Positions 45,555 through 53,709 of a stretch of 64,000 bases of DNA are shown piece by piece. Made by a program: the position numbers and the translations under genes. The DNA comes from an uncultured Lachnospiraceae bacterium (GTDB lineage Bacteria > Bacillota > Clostridia > Lachnospirales > Lachnospiraceae): positions 83,205 through 147,204 of the forward strand of contig CANRZW010000005.1 in assembly GCA_947644545.1 (NCBI GenBank). The letters are read 5' to 3'. The notes under the pieces are model-generated. The model made no database searches. It was not told the DNA's origin and worked only from the letters and a program-made list of their open reading frames with translations. Position 1 is the first letter of the stretch; each line of letters begins with the position of its first letter.

Positions 45555-46304
45555 ATGAAGATTGCGATCATAACAGGCGCGTCCTCCGGCATGGGAATGG
45601 AATTCGCGCGACAGTTGGATAATAGTTTACATAAAACAGATGAAATCTGGCTTCTGGCCCGCAGGCGGGAGCCGATGGAGGAGCTGGCCCGTTCCATGAA
45701 ACATAAGACGCAGGTAATCGCCATGGATGTGACGCTGGAAAGCGCAGTACGGCAGTTTACGGAGATCCTGGCAATCAGCAATCCGAAGATCACCGTGTTG
45801 GTCAACTGTGCCGGGGTTGGAACGCATGGCAAGTTTGCGAAGCAAAGCGATGAAGCGGTGTCGGATATGATGCAGCTTAATATCGTGGCCCTGACCCGGA
45901 TGACCAAGATCTGTCTGCCTTATATGCGCAAAGGCAGCAAGATCATACAGCTGGCATCGGGCGCGGCCTTTGTGCCTCAGGCGGCTTTCGCAGTCTACGC
46001 CGCTTCCAAAGCTTATGTATATTCCTTCAGCAGAGCGCTGAACAAAGAACTGTCGGAGCGTGGAATCCGTGTTATGGCGGTCTGTCCGGGGCCTGTGAAT
46101 ACCCCTTTTCTTACCAGCGCCTACGAGGAGGAAGCCAATATAGGCAGGCTGAAAAAGCTTACCATGATGGAGACAAAGAGCGTAGTCTCCAAAGCGGTCA
46201 TGGACTGCAGGAAGGGAAAATCGGTCTCGGTATGCGGACTGCCGATGAAAGCATTATATCTGACAACGCAGGGCGTGCAGAATCTGTTATATAAGTTTAC
46301 ATAA
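45555..46304 (+). CDS. Short-chain dehydrogenase/reductase
   Basis: A 249-residue classical SDR. The cofactor motif TGASSGMGMEFARQL is at residues about 7-20, NCAGVG near 84, the catalytic Ser in IIQLASGAA near 135 and the YxxxK pair in YAASKAYVYSFSRAL near 152-156. PGPVNTPF follows, as in many SDRs. Substrate and cofactor preference cannot be read with confidence; Arg residues after the second strand (ARRREP) favour NADP(H). AAAGGGGAA precedes the ATG by 7 bases, 14 bases after the YgiQ gene, so they may be cotranscribed. Confidence 0.9.
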   Translation: MKIAIITGASSGMGMEFARQLDNSLHKTDEIWLLARRREPMEELARSMKHKTQVIAMDVTLESAVRQFTEILAISNPKITVLVNCAGVGTHGKFAKQSDEAVSDMMQLNIVALTRMTKICLPYMRKGSKIIQLASGAAFVPQAAFAVYAASKAYVYSFSRALNKELSERGIRVMAVCPGPVNTPFLTSAYEEEANIGRLKKLTMMETKSVVSKAVMDCRKGKSVSVCGLPMKALYLTTQGVQNLLYKFT

Positions 46305-46400
46305 CATTGCGCAAGCCATGCAGCCCAGGACTTTGTGCCTGCTGCAAGGGCCGATAGCAGACATAGAAACGGAAACGAATAAACAAAGGAGTTTTAGTCC

Positions 46401-46973
46401 ATGAAAAACATGTTAATCCCAAAGGGTTCCTACGGATATCTCAAAAATCACAGAGCGGTGGCGGCAATCCGAACGCTTCTTTTCTTCGGTGTCAGCATCG
46501 GGCTGTATGTCATGGGCTATGTGACGACCAAAAGCAACCGGAACCTTTTAACGATCGTAGCAGTCCTCGGCTGTCTTCCGGCTTGTAAAAGTCTGGTGAA
46601 TCTCGTACTTTTTCTGAAAGCGGAGGGCTGTAGCAAGACGCTGAAAAGCAGAATAGGCGCCTATGACGATCGTTTGCAGACTTTCTATGATATGTACTTT
46701 ACTTCCTATCAGAAGAATTATGCCATCAGTCATATGGCGCTTAAGGGTAACGTACTCTGCGGCATGACGGAGACGGCAAAATGTGACTGTAACGCGGCGG
46801 AGAAACATCTGGAACAGATGCTGTCTCAGGAGGGCATCAAAAATATCACGGTTAAGATTTATTCTAATGCGGACAAATATATTGACCGACTAAGTCAGAT
46901 TGTAGAGTTGGATACGGATGAACATAAGAGCAAAGGTCAGATCATCGATCTGCTGTATTCTATCTCCATTTAG
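46401..46973 (+). CDS. Membrane protein of unknown function
   Basis: A 190-residue protein with two N-terminal hydrophobic segments (about residues 22-44, RTLLFFGVSIGLYVMGYV, and 50-72, LLTIVAVLGCLPACKSLVNLVLFL) and a cytoplasmic C-terminal domain of about 115 residues (RLQTFYDMYFTSYQKNYAISHMAL ... KNITVKIYSNADKYIDRLSQIVELD). No enzyme motif is visible and I do not recognise the family. AAAGGAG precedes the ATG by 9 bases. It lies between an SDR gene and a pseudouridine synthase on the same strand. Confidence 0.65.
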   Translation: MKNMLIPKGSYGYLKNHRAVAAIRTLLFFGVSIGLYVMGYVTTKSNRNLLTIVAVLGCLPACKSLVNLVLFLKAEGCSKTLKSRIGAYDDRLQTFYDMYFTSYQKNYAISHMALKGNVLCGMTETAKCDCNAAEKHLEQMLSQEGIKNITVKIYSNADKYIDRLSQIVELDTDEHKSKGQIIDLLYSISI

Positions 46974-47052
46974 TAACTGACAGTGATGCGGGAAAGCCTT
47001 AGAACGGGCGGCATGAGAATCAGAATCAAGGGTAAGGACGGCATACGATACT

Positions 47053-48030
47053 ATGTTTCAGAAGACAATCACAGACAGGGAGGCCGGACAAAGGTTCGAC
47101 AAGTATCTGCACAGGCTTTTGCCGGAGGCTGGAAGCAGCTTTCTATATAAGATGCTGCGCAAGAAGAATATTACCCTGAATGGCAGGAAGGCCGACGGCA
47201 GCGAGAAGATCGCGGCAGGGGACAGCGTATCGATCTTTTTTGCAGAGGAGACATTGTCCAGATTTATGGGCAGAAGCATACCGGAATGCAAAGAATATGC
47301 GCTTGCATACGAGAAGCTGGAAGAAATTCGGATTCTGTATGAGGATGCGCACATTCTTCTGGCGGATAAACCGGCGGGCATCCTCTCCCAGAAGGCAGAG
47401 AGGACGGATCTTTCCCTGAACGAATGGCTGATCGGCTATCTTCTCCACAGCGGTGCGGTGACCCAGACAGAACTCAGCTCTTACAAGCCGTCTGTCTGCA
47501 ACCGGCTGGACCGTAATACGAGCGGTATCGTACTGTGCGCCAAATCGCTTCCGGGCGCACAGATCCTGGGCAGTCTGTTGAAGAACAGAACCCTTCATAA
47601 ATATTATCAGCTCTATGTGAAGGGAACCGTGACCGAAGAACAGCTGATCGAGGGATATCTGCAAAAGGATGAGAAACGCAATAAAGTATCCATTGTGCAG
47701 GAGGGCAGTGCAGACTCCTATATTAAGACAAAATACAGACCGCTGCGGGCGGAGCGGGACAAAACCCTGCTTGAAGTGGAGCTGCTGACCGGCCGTTCCC
47801 ATCAGATCAGGGCCCACTTGGCCAGCATCGGACACCCGCTTCTGGGGGATTATAAGTATGGCGACCGCGCATGGAATGACCGCTATCAGAAGAAATATCA
47901 GGTCAGATCACAGCTCCTGCATGCTTATAAGGTGGTATTTCCCGAACTGGGAGCTCCCTTGGAGGCGGTAAGCAATAAGACCTTTTACGCAGAGATACCG
48001 GAAATCTTTGAAACGGTGTCTGCGGAATGA
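47053..48030 (+). CDS. RluA-family pseudouridine synthase (RluC/RluD-like)
   Basis: A 325-residue rRNA pseudouridine synthase. The S4 domain (GQRFDKYLHRLLPEAGSSFLYKMLRKKNITLN) is followed by ILLADKPAGILSQ, the catalytic Asp in CNRLDRNTSGIVLCAKS near residue 155, and ELLTGRSHQIRAHLASIGHPLLGDYKYG. The S4 domain and length suggest the RluC/RluD type acting on 23S rRNA. The recU gene follows after 40 bases. Confidence 0.92.
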   Translation: MFQKTITDREAGQRFDKYLHRLLPEAGSSFLYKMLRKKNITLNGRKADGSEKIAAGDSVSIFFAEETLSRFMGRSIPECKEYALAYEKLEEIRILYEDAHILLADKPAGILSQKAERTDLSLNEWLIGYLLHSGAVTQTELSSYKPSVCNRLDRNTSGIVLCAKSLPGAQILGSLLKNRTLHKYYQLYVKGTVTEEQLIEGYLQKDEKRNKVSIVQEGSADSYIKTKYRPLRAERDKTLLEVELLTGRSHQIRAHLASIGHPLLGDYKYGDRAWNDRYQKKYQVRSQLLHAYKVVFPELGAPLEAVSNKTFYAEIPEIFETVSAE

Positions 48031-48070
48031 TCCACGATTATCATGATAATATAAAACGGAGGAGCCGGTA

Positions 48071-48604
48071 ATGGCAACTTGGAATTCCCGCGGGCTGCGT
48101 GGTTCCACATTGGAAGATCTGATCAACAGGACAAATGAAAAATATCTGGAAAACGGCCTGGCACTGATCCAGAAGGTGCCGACGCCCATCACTCCCATCA
48201 ATATTGACAAGGAAAGCCGTCACATCACGCTTGCCTATTTCGACCAGAAAAGTACGGTAGACTACATCGGTGTGGTGCAGGGAATCCCGGTCTGCTTCGA
48301 CGCCAAGGAGTGCGCGGCGGATACGTTCGCCCTGCAGAATATCCATGAACATCAGGTGAAGTTTATGGGAGAATTTGAGAAACAGAAGGGAATCGCCTTC
48401 TTCCTGATTTACTATACGCACAGGGACAGTTTCTACTACCTGCCCTATGAGATGCTGCGCTTCTTCTGGGACAGGGCCAGGGACGGCGGCCGCAAGAGTT
48501 TTCGCTATGAAGAACTGAATCCGGCTTATGTCCTGCCGAAAAAGCATGGCATCCTTGTACCATATCTGGATGCATTGCAGAGAGATCTGGAAGACAGGGA
48601 ATAG
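48071..48604 (+). CDS. recU: Holliday junction resolvase RecU
   Basis: RecU cuts four-way junctions during recombination in Firmicutes. The 177-residue protein shows the family start NSRGLRGSTLEDLIN, the nuclease core KSTVDYIGVVQGIPVCFDAKECA (catalytic Asp and Glu-Ala-Lys type residues), ALQNIHEHQVKFMGEFEKQKGIAFFL and the Tyr-rich FYYLPYEML. GGAGGAG precedes the ATG. In Bacillus recU is next to ponA; here hisZ follows instead, after a short gap containing two copies of GGGATTAAG. Confidence 0.93.
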   Translation: MATWNSRGLRGSTLEDLINRTNEKYLENGLALIQKVPTPITPINIDKESRHITLAYFDQKSTVDYIGVVQGIPVCFDAKECAADTFALQNIHEHQVKFMGEFEKQKGIAFFLIYYTHRDSFYYLPYEMLRFFWDRARDGGRKSFRYEELNPAYVLPKKHGILVPYLDALQRDLEDRE

Positions 48605-48658
48605 GGGATTAAGAGATTCATGGACTAAGGGATTAAGGGAAAGCACAGGAGAATGAAC

Positions 48659-49771
48659 ATGAGTAAACGATTAGTACATACGCCGGAAGGCGTGCGGGAC
48701 ATTTACGGAAATGAAAAGGCTGCGAAGAATATCGTGGAACATCTGCTGCAGGATAAGATCAAAAGCTACGGTTATCAGGATATCCAGACGCCGACCTTTG
48801 AGTTTTTTGATGTTTTTTCCAGGGAAGTGGGGACCACGCCGTCCAGAGAACTGTACAAGTTCTTTGATAAGGAAGGCAATACGCTGGTGCTTCGGCCGGA
48901 CTTCACGCCGTCTATCGCCAGATGCGCAGCAAAATACTTTATGGATGAGGATGTACCCATCCGTTTCTGTTATCGGGGCAACACGTTTACGAACACTTCC
49001 AGTCTGCAGGGCAAACTGAAAGAAGTGACGCAGATGGGAGCGGAGCTGATCGGAGACGCATCGGTGCAGGCAGATGCGGAAATGATCGCCATGATGATCG
49101 AAGCGCTGTATCACTCCGGGCTGTCGGATTTCCAGATCAGCATCGGAAATCTGGAATATTTCAAAGGTATCTGTGGAGAAGCCGGATTGGACGAGGAGAC
49201 GGAGTTAGAGCTGAGAGAGCTGATCTCCGGTAAGAACTTTTTCGGCGCCGAAGAACTGTTGGAAGGCATCCATGTCAACCGGAAGGACAAGGAACTTCTT
49301 CTGAAGGTAAGCGATTTGTTCGGCGCTCCCGATATTCTGCAGGAGGCAAAGCTGGCGGTTTCCAACAAACGGTCTCAGAACGCCATTGAGCGGCTTGAAA
49401 AGGTTTATCAGGTATTGTGTGAATACGGCGTCGAGAAATATGTTTCCTTTGACCTGGGCATGTTAAGTAAGTATAATTATTATACGGGCATTATCTTCAA
49501 GGGATTTACCTATGGCGTCGGAGATGCGATCGTGAAAGGCGGGCGCTACGACAACCTGTTGCGCCGCTTCGGCAAGGACGCACCGGCTATCGGCTTTATG
49601 ATCGTGGTAGATGACCTGCTGGCAGCAATGAACCGGCAGGGAGCCGTTATTTCCGGTATAGAGCGATGCGGGAAGCTGTATTATACGCCGGAGAATTTCC
49701 GGGAGAAACTGCTGGAAGCCCGACAGATGCGCGCCGCCGGACAATGCGTGGAATTACTGCCAAAGCGATAG
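48659..49771 (+). CDS. hisZ: ATP phosphoribosyltransferase regulatory subunit
   Basis: HisZ is a class II aminoacyl-tRNA synthetase-like protein (HisRS paralogue) that forms a complex with short HisG and gives it activity and histidine feedback control. The 370 residues begin HTPEGVRDIYGNEK and show TPTFEFFDVF, the HisRS-like motif 2 region VLRPDFTPSIAR and FCYRGN, and YTGIIFKGFTYG with GGRYDNLLRRFG near the C-terminus. It lacks the tRNA-binding end of true HisRS. AGGAGA lies 6 bases before ATG 48659; the ATG at 48653 directly abuts the site and is less likely. Confidence 0.93.
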   Translation: MSKRLVHTPEGVRDIYGNEKAAKNIVEHLLQDKIKSYGYQDIQTPTFEFFDVFSREVGTTPSRELYKFFDKEGNTLVLRPDFTPSIARCAAKYFMDEDVPIRFCYRGNTFTNTSSLQGKLKEVTQMGAELIGDASVQADAEMIAMMIEALYHSGLSDFQISIGNLEYFKGICGEAGLDEETELELRELISGKNFFGAEELLEGIHVNRKDKELLLKVSDLFGAPDILQEAKLAVSNKRSQNAIERLEKVYQVLCEYGVEKYVSFDLGMLSKYNYYTGIIFKGFTYGVGDAIVKGGRYDNLLRRFGKDAPAIGFMIVVDDLLAAMNRQGAVISGIERCGKLYYTPENFREKLLEARQMRAAGQCVELLPKR

Positions 49772-49856
49772 CGGCTCAGGAAGGCCAAGGACAGGGCAGA
49801 GCCCGCATGGATATGCGATTCTGCAGAGCGGAATCATGGAGGATAGGATAGAACGG

Positions 49857-50528
49857 ATGAATGAAAACAGATATTTGACTTTTGCACTCGGAAAGGGCCG
49901 TCTGGCTAATAAGACCATGGAGTTATTGGAGGAGATCGGCATCACCTGCGAGGAGATGAAAGATAAAGATTCCCGGAAGCTGATCTTTGTAAACGAGGAG
50001 CTGAAACTGAAATTCTTCCTCGCAAAAGGCCCTGATGTGCCCACATATGTCGAGTATGGAGCGGCCGATATCGGTGTGGTGGGTAAGGATACGATCCTGG
50101 AAGAAAACCGCCGGGTCTATGAAGTGCTCGACTTAGGCTATGGAAAATGCAGGATGTGCGTGTGCGGTCCCAAAAGCGCCGCAGACCTGCTTCGGCACCA
50201 TGAGATGATCCGAGTGGCGACTAAGTACCCGAATATTGCCAAAGATTATTTCTATAATAAGAAGCATCAGACGGTAGATATCATTAAGCTGAACGGATCC
50301 GTGGAACTGGGACCGATCGTAAAGCTGGCGGATGTGATCGTGGATATCGTGGAAACCGGCTCAACTTTGAAGGAAAACGGCCTGAAAGTGCTGGAGGAAA
50401 TCTGTCCTCTGTCCGCGCGCATGATTGTCAATCAGGTCAGTATGCAGATGGAACCGGAACGGATCAAGAAACTGATTTCGGATATCCGCGGTAATTGGCC
50501 TGAAAAGCCATATAATATCGGTATGTAA
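49857..50528 (+). CDS. hisG: ATP phosphoribosyltransferase catalytic subunit, short form
   Basis: HisG joins ATP and PRPP in the first step of histidine synthesis. The 223-residue length and stop soon after the catalytic domains define the short HisG that needs HisZ, encoded just upstream. Visible blocks are FALGKGRLANKTMELL, GAADIGVVGKDTI and the PRPP loop DIVETGSTLKENGL near residue 175. ATG 49857 starts just before the first strand; ATG 49836 in frame would add seven residues and is possible. Confidence 0.94.
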   Translation: MNENRYLTFALGKGRLANKTMELLEEIGITCEEMKDKDSRKLIFVNEELKLKFFLAKGPDVPTYVEYGAADIGVVGKDTILEENRRVYEVLDLGYGKCRMCVCGPKSAADLLRHHEMIRVATKYPNIAKDYFYNKKHQTVDIIKLNGSVELGPIVKLADVIVDIVETGSTLKENGLKVLEEICPLSARMIVNQVSMQMEPERIKKLISDIRGNWPEKPYNIGM

Positions 50529-50550
50529 GGTTCAGGTAACAGTGGACGTT

Positions 50551-50573
50551 ATTGACCGACCAGATAAGTCAAT
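50551..50573. repeat. Imperfect 23-bp inverted repeat ATTGAC...GTCAAT, copy 2
   Basis: ATTGACCGACC, six bases, GTCAAT in the 98-base gap between hisG and hisD. It is 20/23 identical to the copy at 41233. Being intergenic, this copy could be an operator or a small RNA hairpin inside the his operon. Confidence 0.45.
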
Positions 50574-50626
50574 GACGGAGATAACAGAGAATTGAATTGG
50601 GAAGCAATCCAAGGAAAGAGGAACCA

Positions 50627-51925
50627 ATGAAAACGATAAAACTGACGAAAGAAACACGGGAGAACCTGTTGGATAAGTTGTTAGAGCGCAGTCCTGACAA
50701 TTATTCTGAATATGAGAATGTTGTGGCAGACATTATCCAGAATGTGCGCGCCGATGGCGACCCGGCGGTATTTGCCTACACGAAGAAGTTTGATCAATGG
50801 GATTGCAACGCCGGAAATCTCCGCGTAACGACGGCGGAAATCGAGGAGGCTTATGAAGCAATCGATGCGTCTTTCGTGGAAGTGATGCAAAAATCCGCCG
50901 CAAATATCGAGGCCTTTCACAGAAAGCAGCTGCGCAACAGCTGGATCGACACGAAACCGGACGGCAGCCTTCTCGGACAGCGGATTCTGCCATTATCCGT
51001 ATCCGGCGTCTATGTGCCGGGCGGCAAGGCGGCTTATCCCAGCAGCGTGCTGATGAATGTGATTCCGGCTAAAGTGGCCGGAGTGAAACGGATCATCATG
51101 ACCACACCGGCAGGCGCTGACGGCAAAGTGAATCCCGGCACATTGGTGGCGGCAAAGATCGCGGGTGTGGATGAGATCTATAAAGTCGGCGGTGCACAGG
51201 CCGTCGCGGCTATGGCCTTCGGCACTAAGAGTATCCCCAAGGTAGATAAGATTACGGGACCGGGCAATATCTTCGTTGCCCTTGCGAAAAAAGCCTGCTT
51301 CGGCTATGTCAGCATTGATTCCATTGCCGGCCCGAGTGAGATCCTGATCATTGCGGACGAAACGGCAAATCCCCGTTACGTGGCGGCTGACCTGCTTTCC
51401 CAGGCGGAGCACGACGAACTGGCCAGTGCGATCCTGATCACCACGGATGAGAAACTGGCGGCAGAAGTGGAACGACAGATCGAAGGTTTCCTGCAGAAGC
51501 TGTCCCGGACAGAGATCATCCGTAAGTCACTGGAGAACTACGGTTATATTCTGGTGGCGGATTCCATGGACGAAGCGGTGAATGCGGCCAACGACATCGC
51601 CTCGGAACATCTGGAGATCCTGACGAAGGATCCATACGCAGTGATGACAAGGATCGAGAACGCGGGCGCCATTTTCCTGGGAGAGTATTCTTCCGAACCG
51701 CTGGGCGATTACTATGCGGGACCGAACCATATCCTGCCAACGAACGGTACAGCGAAATTCTTTTCCCCGCTGAATGTGGATGATTTCATGAAGAAGACAA
51801 GCCTGATCTCCTATTCACGGGAAGCACTCGAGAAGGCGCATCGGGACATTGAGCTTTTTGCGAAACAGGAAGGTCTGACCGCCCACGCCAATTCTATCCG
51901 GGTACGGTTTGAGGAGGAAATGTAG
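50627..51925 (+). CDS. hisD: Histidinol dehydrogenase
   Basis: HisD oxidises L-histidinol to histidine in two NAD-dependent steps. The 432 residues carry SGVYVPGGKAAYPSSVLMNV near residue 125, GPGNIFVALAKK, AGPSEILIIAD, the zinc and catalytic residues in SQAEHDELASA near residue 260, and GPNHILPTNGTAKF near 370. AAGAGGA precedes ATG 50627. Its end is 5 bases before the next gene's start, and the GGAGG inside its last codons serves that gene. Confidence 0.95.
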   Translation: MKTIKLTKETRENLLDKLLERSPDNYSEYENVVADIIQNVRADGDPAVFAYTKKFDQWDCNAGNLRVTTAEIEEAYEAIDASFVEVMQKSAANIEAFHRKQLRNSWIDTKPDGSLLGQRILPLSVSGVYVPGGKAAYPSSVLMNVIPAKVAGVKRIIMTTPAGADGKVNPGTLVAAKIAGVDEIYKVGGAQAVAAMAFGTKSIPKVDKITGPGNIFVALAKKACFGYVSIDSIAGPSEILIIADETANPRYVAADLLSQAEHDELASAILITTDEKLAAEVERQIEGFLQKLSRTEIIRKSLENYGYILVADSMDEAVNAANDIASEHLEILTKDPYAVMTRIENAGAIFLGEYSSEPLGDYYAGPNHILPTNGTAKFFSPLNVDDFMKKTSLISYSREALEKAHRDIELFAKQEGLTAHANSIRVRFEEEM

Positions 51926-51929
51926 AGCT

Positions 51930-53213
51930 ATGTTTTACAAGAAATTTATTCCCTGTATTTATTTATATAAAGGCAATGCCGTCAAGGGATTCCGGGACAG
52001 TACGATCATTGATACGAATCCGGCGGCGCTCGGGAAATTCTACAGTGACAATAACGCGGACGAGCTGATCGTCTACGATATGTCGGACAGCGATGCAGAG
52101 CACGAGGAAGCGCTGGACATCATCAAGGCCATCTGCCATGAGGCCGAGATTCCCGTGATCGGTGCGGGCAATGTGAAACGCATGGAGGACATCAAGAAGC
52201 TGCTCTATGCGGGCTGTAAAAAGGCGGCTCTGAATTATTCCAAGCAGGGCAATGTGGAGATTACGGAAGAAGTTTCCCTGAAATTCGGCAAGGATAAGAT
52301 CGCAGCCTGTGTGACGGAAGTCGATACCATCACCCGCAATGATAAACTGCTGGAAGAATATGTGTCGGAACTGATCCTTGTGCGGGAGAAGGAGTTGAAG
52401 GATGTGATCGCCGTGTCCAGATTCCCGGTCATTGTTTCCATACCGGAAGTCTCTCTCGACAAACTGCTTGAGCTGCTGGCAAAAGACAATATCTGCGGTA
52501 TCTCAGGCCATGCGATCAATGAGAATGCCAAAGAACTGCTGGCGATCAAAGCGCTCTGCCAGAGCAACGGCATCGCTGTCAGTACTTTTGATGCAGCGGT
52601 CAGATGGGAAGAATTCAAGTTAAATTCCGACGGGCACGTACCGGTGGTAGTGCAGGATTACAAGACCGATGAAGTGTTGATGGTAGCCTATATGAACGAA
52701 GAAGCGTATCGCATGACGCTTAATACCGGAAGAATGACCTACTACAGCCGAAGCAGGAAAGAGTTATGGATCAAGGGTGAGACCAGCGGACACTATCAAT
52801 ATGTGAAATCTCTGACGGCGGACTGTGACATGGATACCATTCTTGCCAGAGTCTCCCAGATCGGCGCGGCCTGCCATACCGGCACACATTCCTGTTTCTT
52901 TAACGAGATCATCGGCCGCGAGTATGAGGAATCCAATCCGCTGCGGGTATTTGAGCAGGTATTTGATGTGATCAAGGACAGAAAAGAGCATCCGAAGGAA
53001 GGTTCATACACGAATTATCTGTTTGACAAGGGCTTAGACAAGATTCTGAAAAAGCTTGGAGAGGAGGCGACGGAGATCGTGATCGCCGCCAAGAACCCCA
53101 ATGCCAACGAGGTGAAATACGAAATCTCTGATTTTCTGTACCATATGATGGTATTGATGGCAGAAAAAAACATTACTTGGGAAGAGATTACTGCGGAACT
53201 GGCACAACGGTGA
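51930..53213 (+). CDS. hisIE: HisF-like pseudodomain fused to HisI and HisE (phosphoribosyl-AMP cyclohydrolase/phosphoribosyl-ATP pyrophosphatase)
   Basis: A 427-residue three-part protein. Residues 1-220 are a HisA/HisF-type barrel: FYKKFIPCIYLYKGNAVKGF aligns with the HisF start IPCLDVKDGRVVKG, but the catalytic Asp is Tyr; the second Asp (VAIDAK in HisF) is also lost (AACVTEVD). Residues about 225-330 are the HisI cyclohydrolase, with YYSRSRKELWIKGETSGHYQ, the DCDMD metal site and GAACHTGTHSCFF. Residues about 345-425 are HisE, with KLGEEATEIVIAAKN and YEISDFLYHMMVLM. HisI and HisE appear active; the barrel does not. The real HisF and HisA must be elsewhere. It overlaps none but starts 5 bases after hisD. 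Confidence 0.9.
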   Translation: MFYKKFIPCIYLYKGNAVKGFRDSTIIDTNPAALGKFYSDNNADELIVYDMSDSDAEHEEALDIIKAICHEAEIPVIGAGNVKRMEDIKKLLYAGCKKAALNYSKQGNVEITEEVSLKFGKDKIAACVTEVDTITRNDKLLEEYVSELILVREKELKDVIAVSRFPVIVSIPEVSLDKLLELLAKDNICGISGHAINENAKELLAIKALCQSNGIAVSTFDAAVRWEEFKLNSDGHVPVVVQDYKTDEVLMVAYMNEEAYRMTLNTGRMTYYSRSRKELWIKGETSGHYQYVKSLTADCDMDTILARVSQIGAACHTGTHSCFFNEIIGREYEESNPLRVFEQVFDVIKDRKEHPKEGSYTNYLFDKGLDKILKKLGEEATEIVIAAKNPNANEVKYEISDFLYHMMVLMAEKNITWEEITAELAQR

Positions 53214-53277
53214 ACTTCTTTTTTCTTCGTATCTGTCATAGAATGTACCAACAGATGTACAGGATAGGCGATAGAGA

Positions 53278-53700
53278 ATGGATCACAAAGTTCCTTTGGA
53301 AAAGAAAATGCAGTTGGCACAATATATCAGAGAGGAAAACCTGGGTAACCGTATGAAGATCCGCCAGCGGGAGCGGATCTTGTACGGGACGGATACACAG
53401 CTGCCGCTTTTTGATAAAGGCAGGCTGCAGCACGCAGTGCCGCCCTATGACACTGGCGCACAACCGGCGGAGCAGGAGGGGGCAGTGCCGCAGTTTTCCA
53501 CCGGCACTTTCCGTTACCGGATGATTCTGGCGGTGCTTTTGTTCGTGGGCTTTCTGCTCTGCGACACGAGAGACGGCCGGATCGGCGATTTTACCACCAA
53601 TGAGGTGCATGACATGATCGTGGCGGATACGTTCCACTTGTACGACGGAGATGGCAACGAGACAATGGAAGGGCTGGCGGCGCTGTTTGAATTGGATTGA
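53278..53700 (+). CDS. Small single-pass membrane protein of unknown function
   Basis: A 140-residue protein with a charged N-terminal half (MDHKVPLEKKMQLAQYIREENLGNRMKIRQRERILYG-type), one membrane helix near residues 80-97 (MILAVLLFVGFLLCDT) and a short external C-terminus rich in Asp (MIVADTFHLYDGDGNETMEG). No family recognised. It lies 64 bases after the his operon, in a gap holding a TGTAC-GTACA palindrome, and 10 bases before the radical SAM gene, with which it is probably cotranscribed. Confidence 0.6.
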   Translation: MDHKVPLEKKMQLAQYIREENLGNRMKIRQRERILYGTDTQLPLFDKGRLQHAVPPYDTGAQPAEQEGAVPQFSTGTFRYRMILAVLLFVGFLLCDTRDGRIGDFTTNEVHDMIVADTFHLYDGDGNETMEGLAALFELD

Positions 53701-53709
53701 GAGGTAAAT

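Noticed and set aside
48604..48640. Direct repeat GGGATTAAG twice in the recU-hisZ gap
   Set aside because: Two short copies only, no further units, no promoter spacing; likely chance or local duplication.
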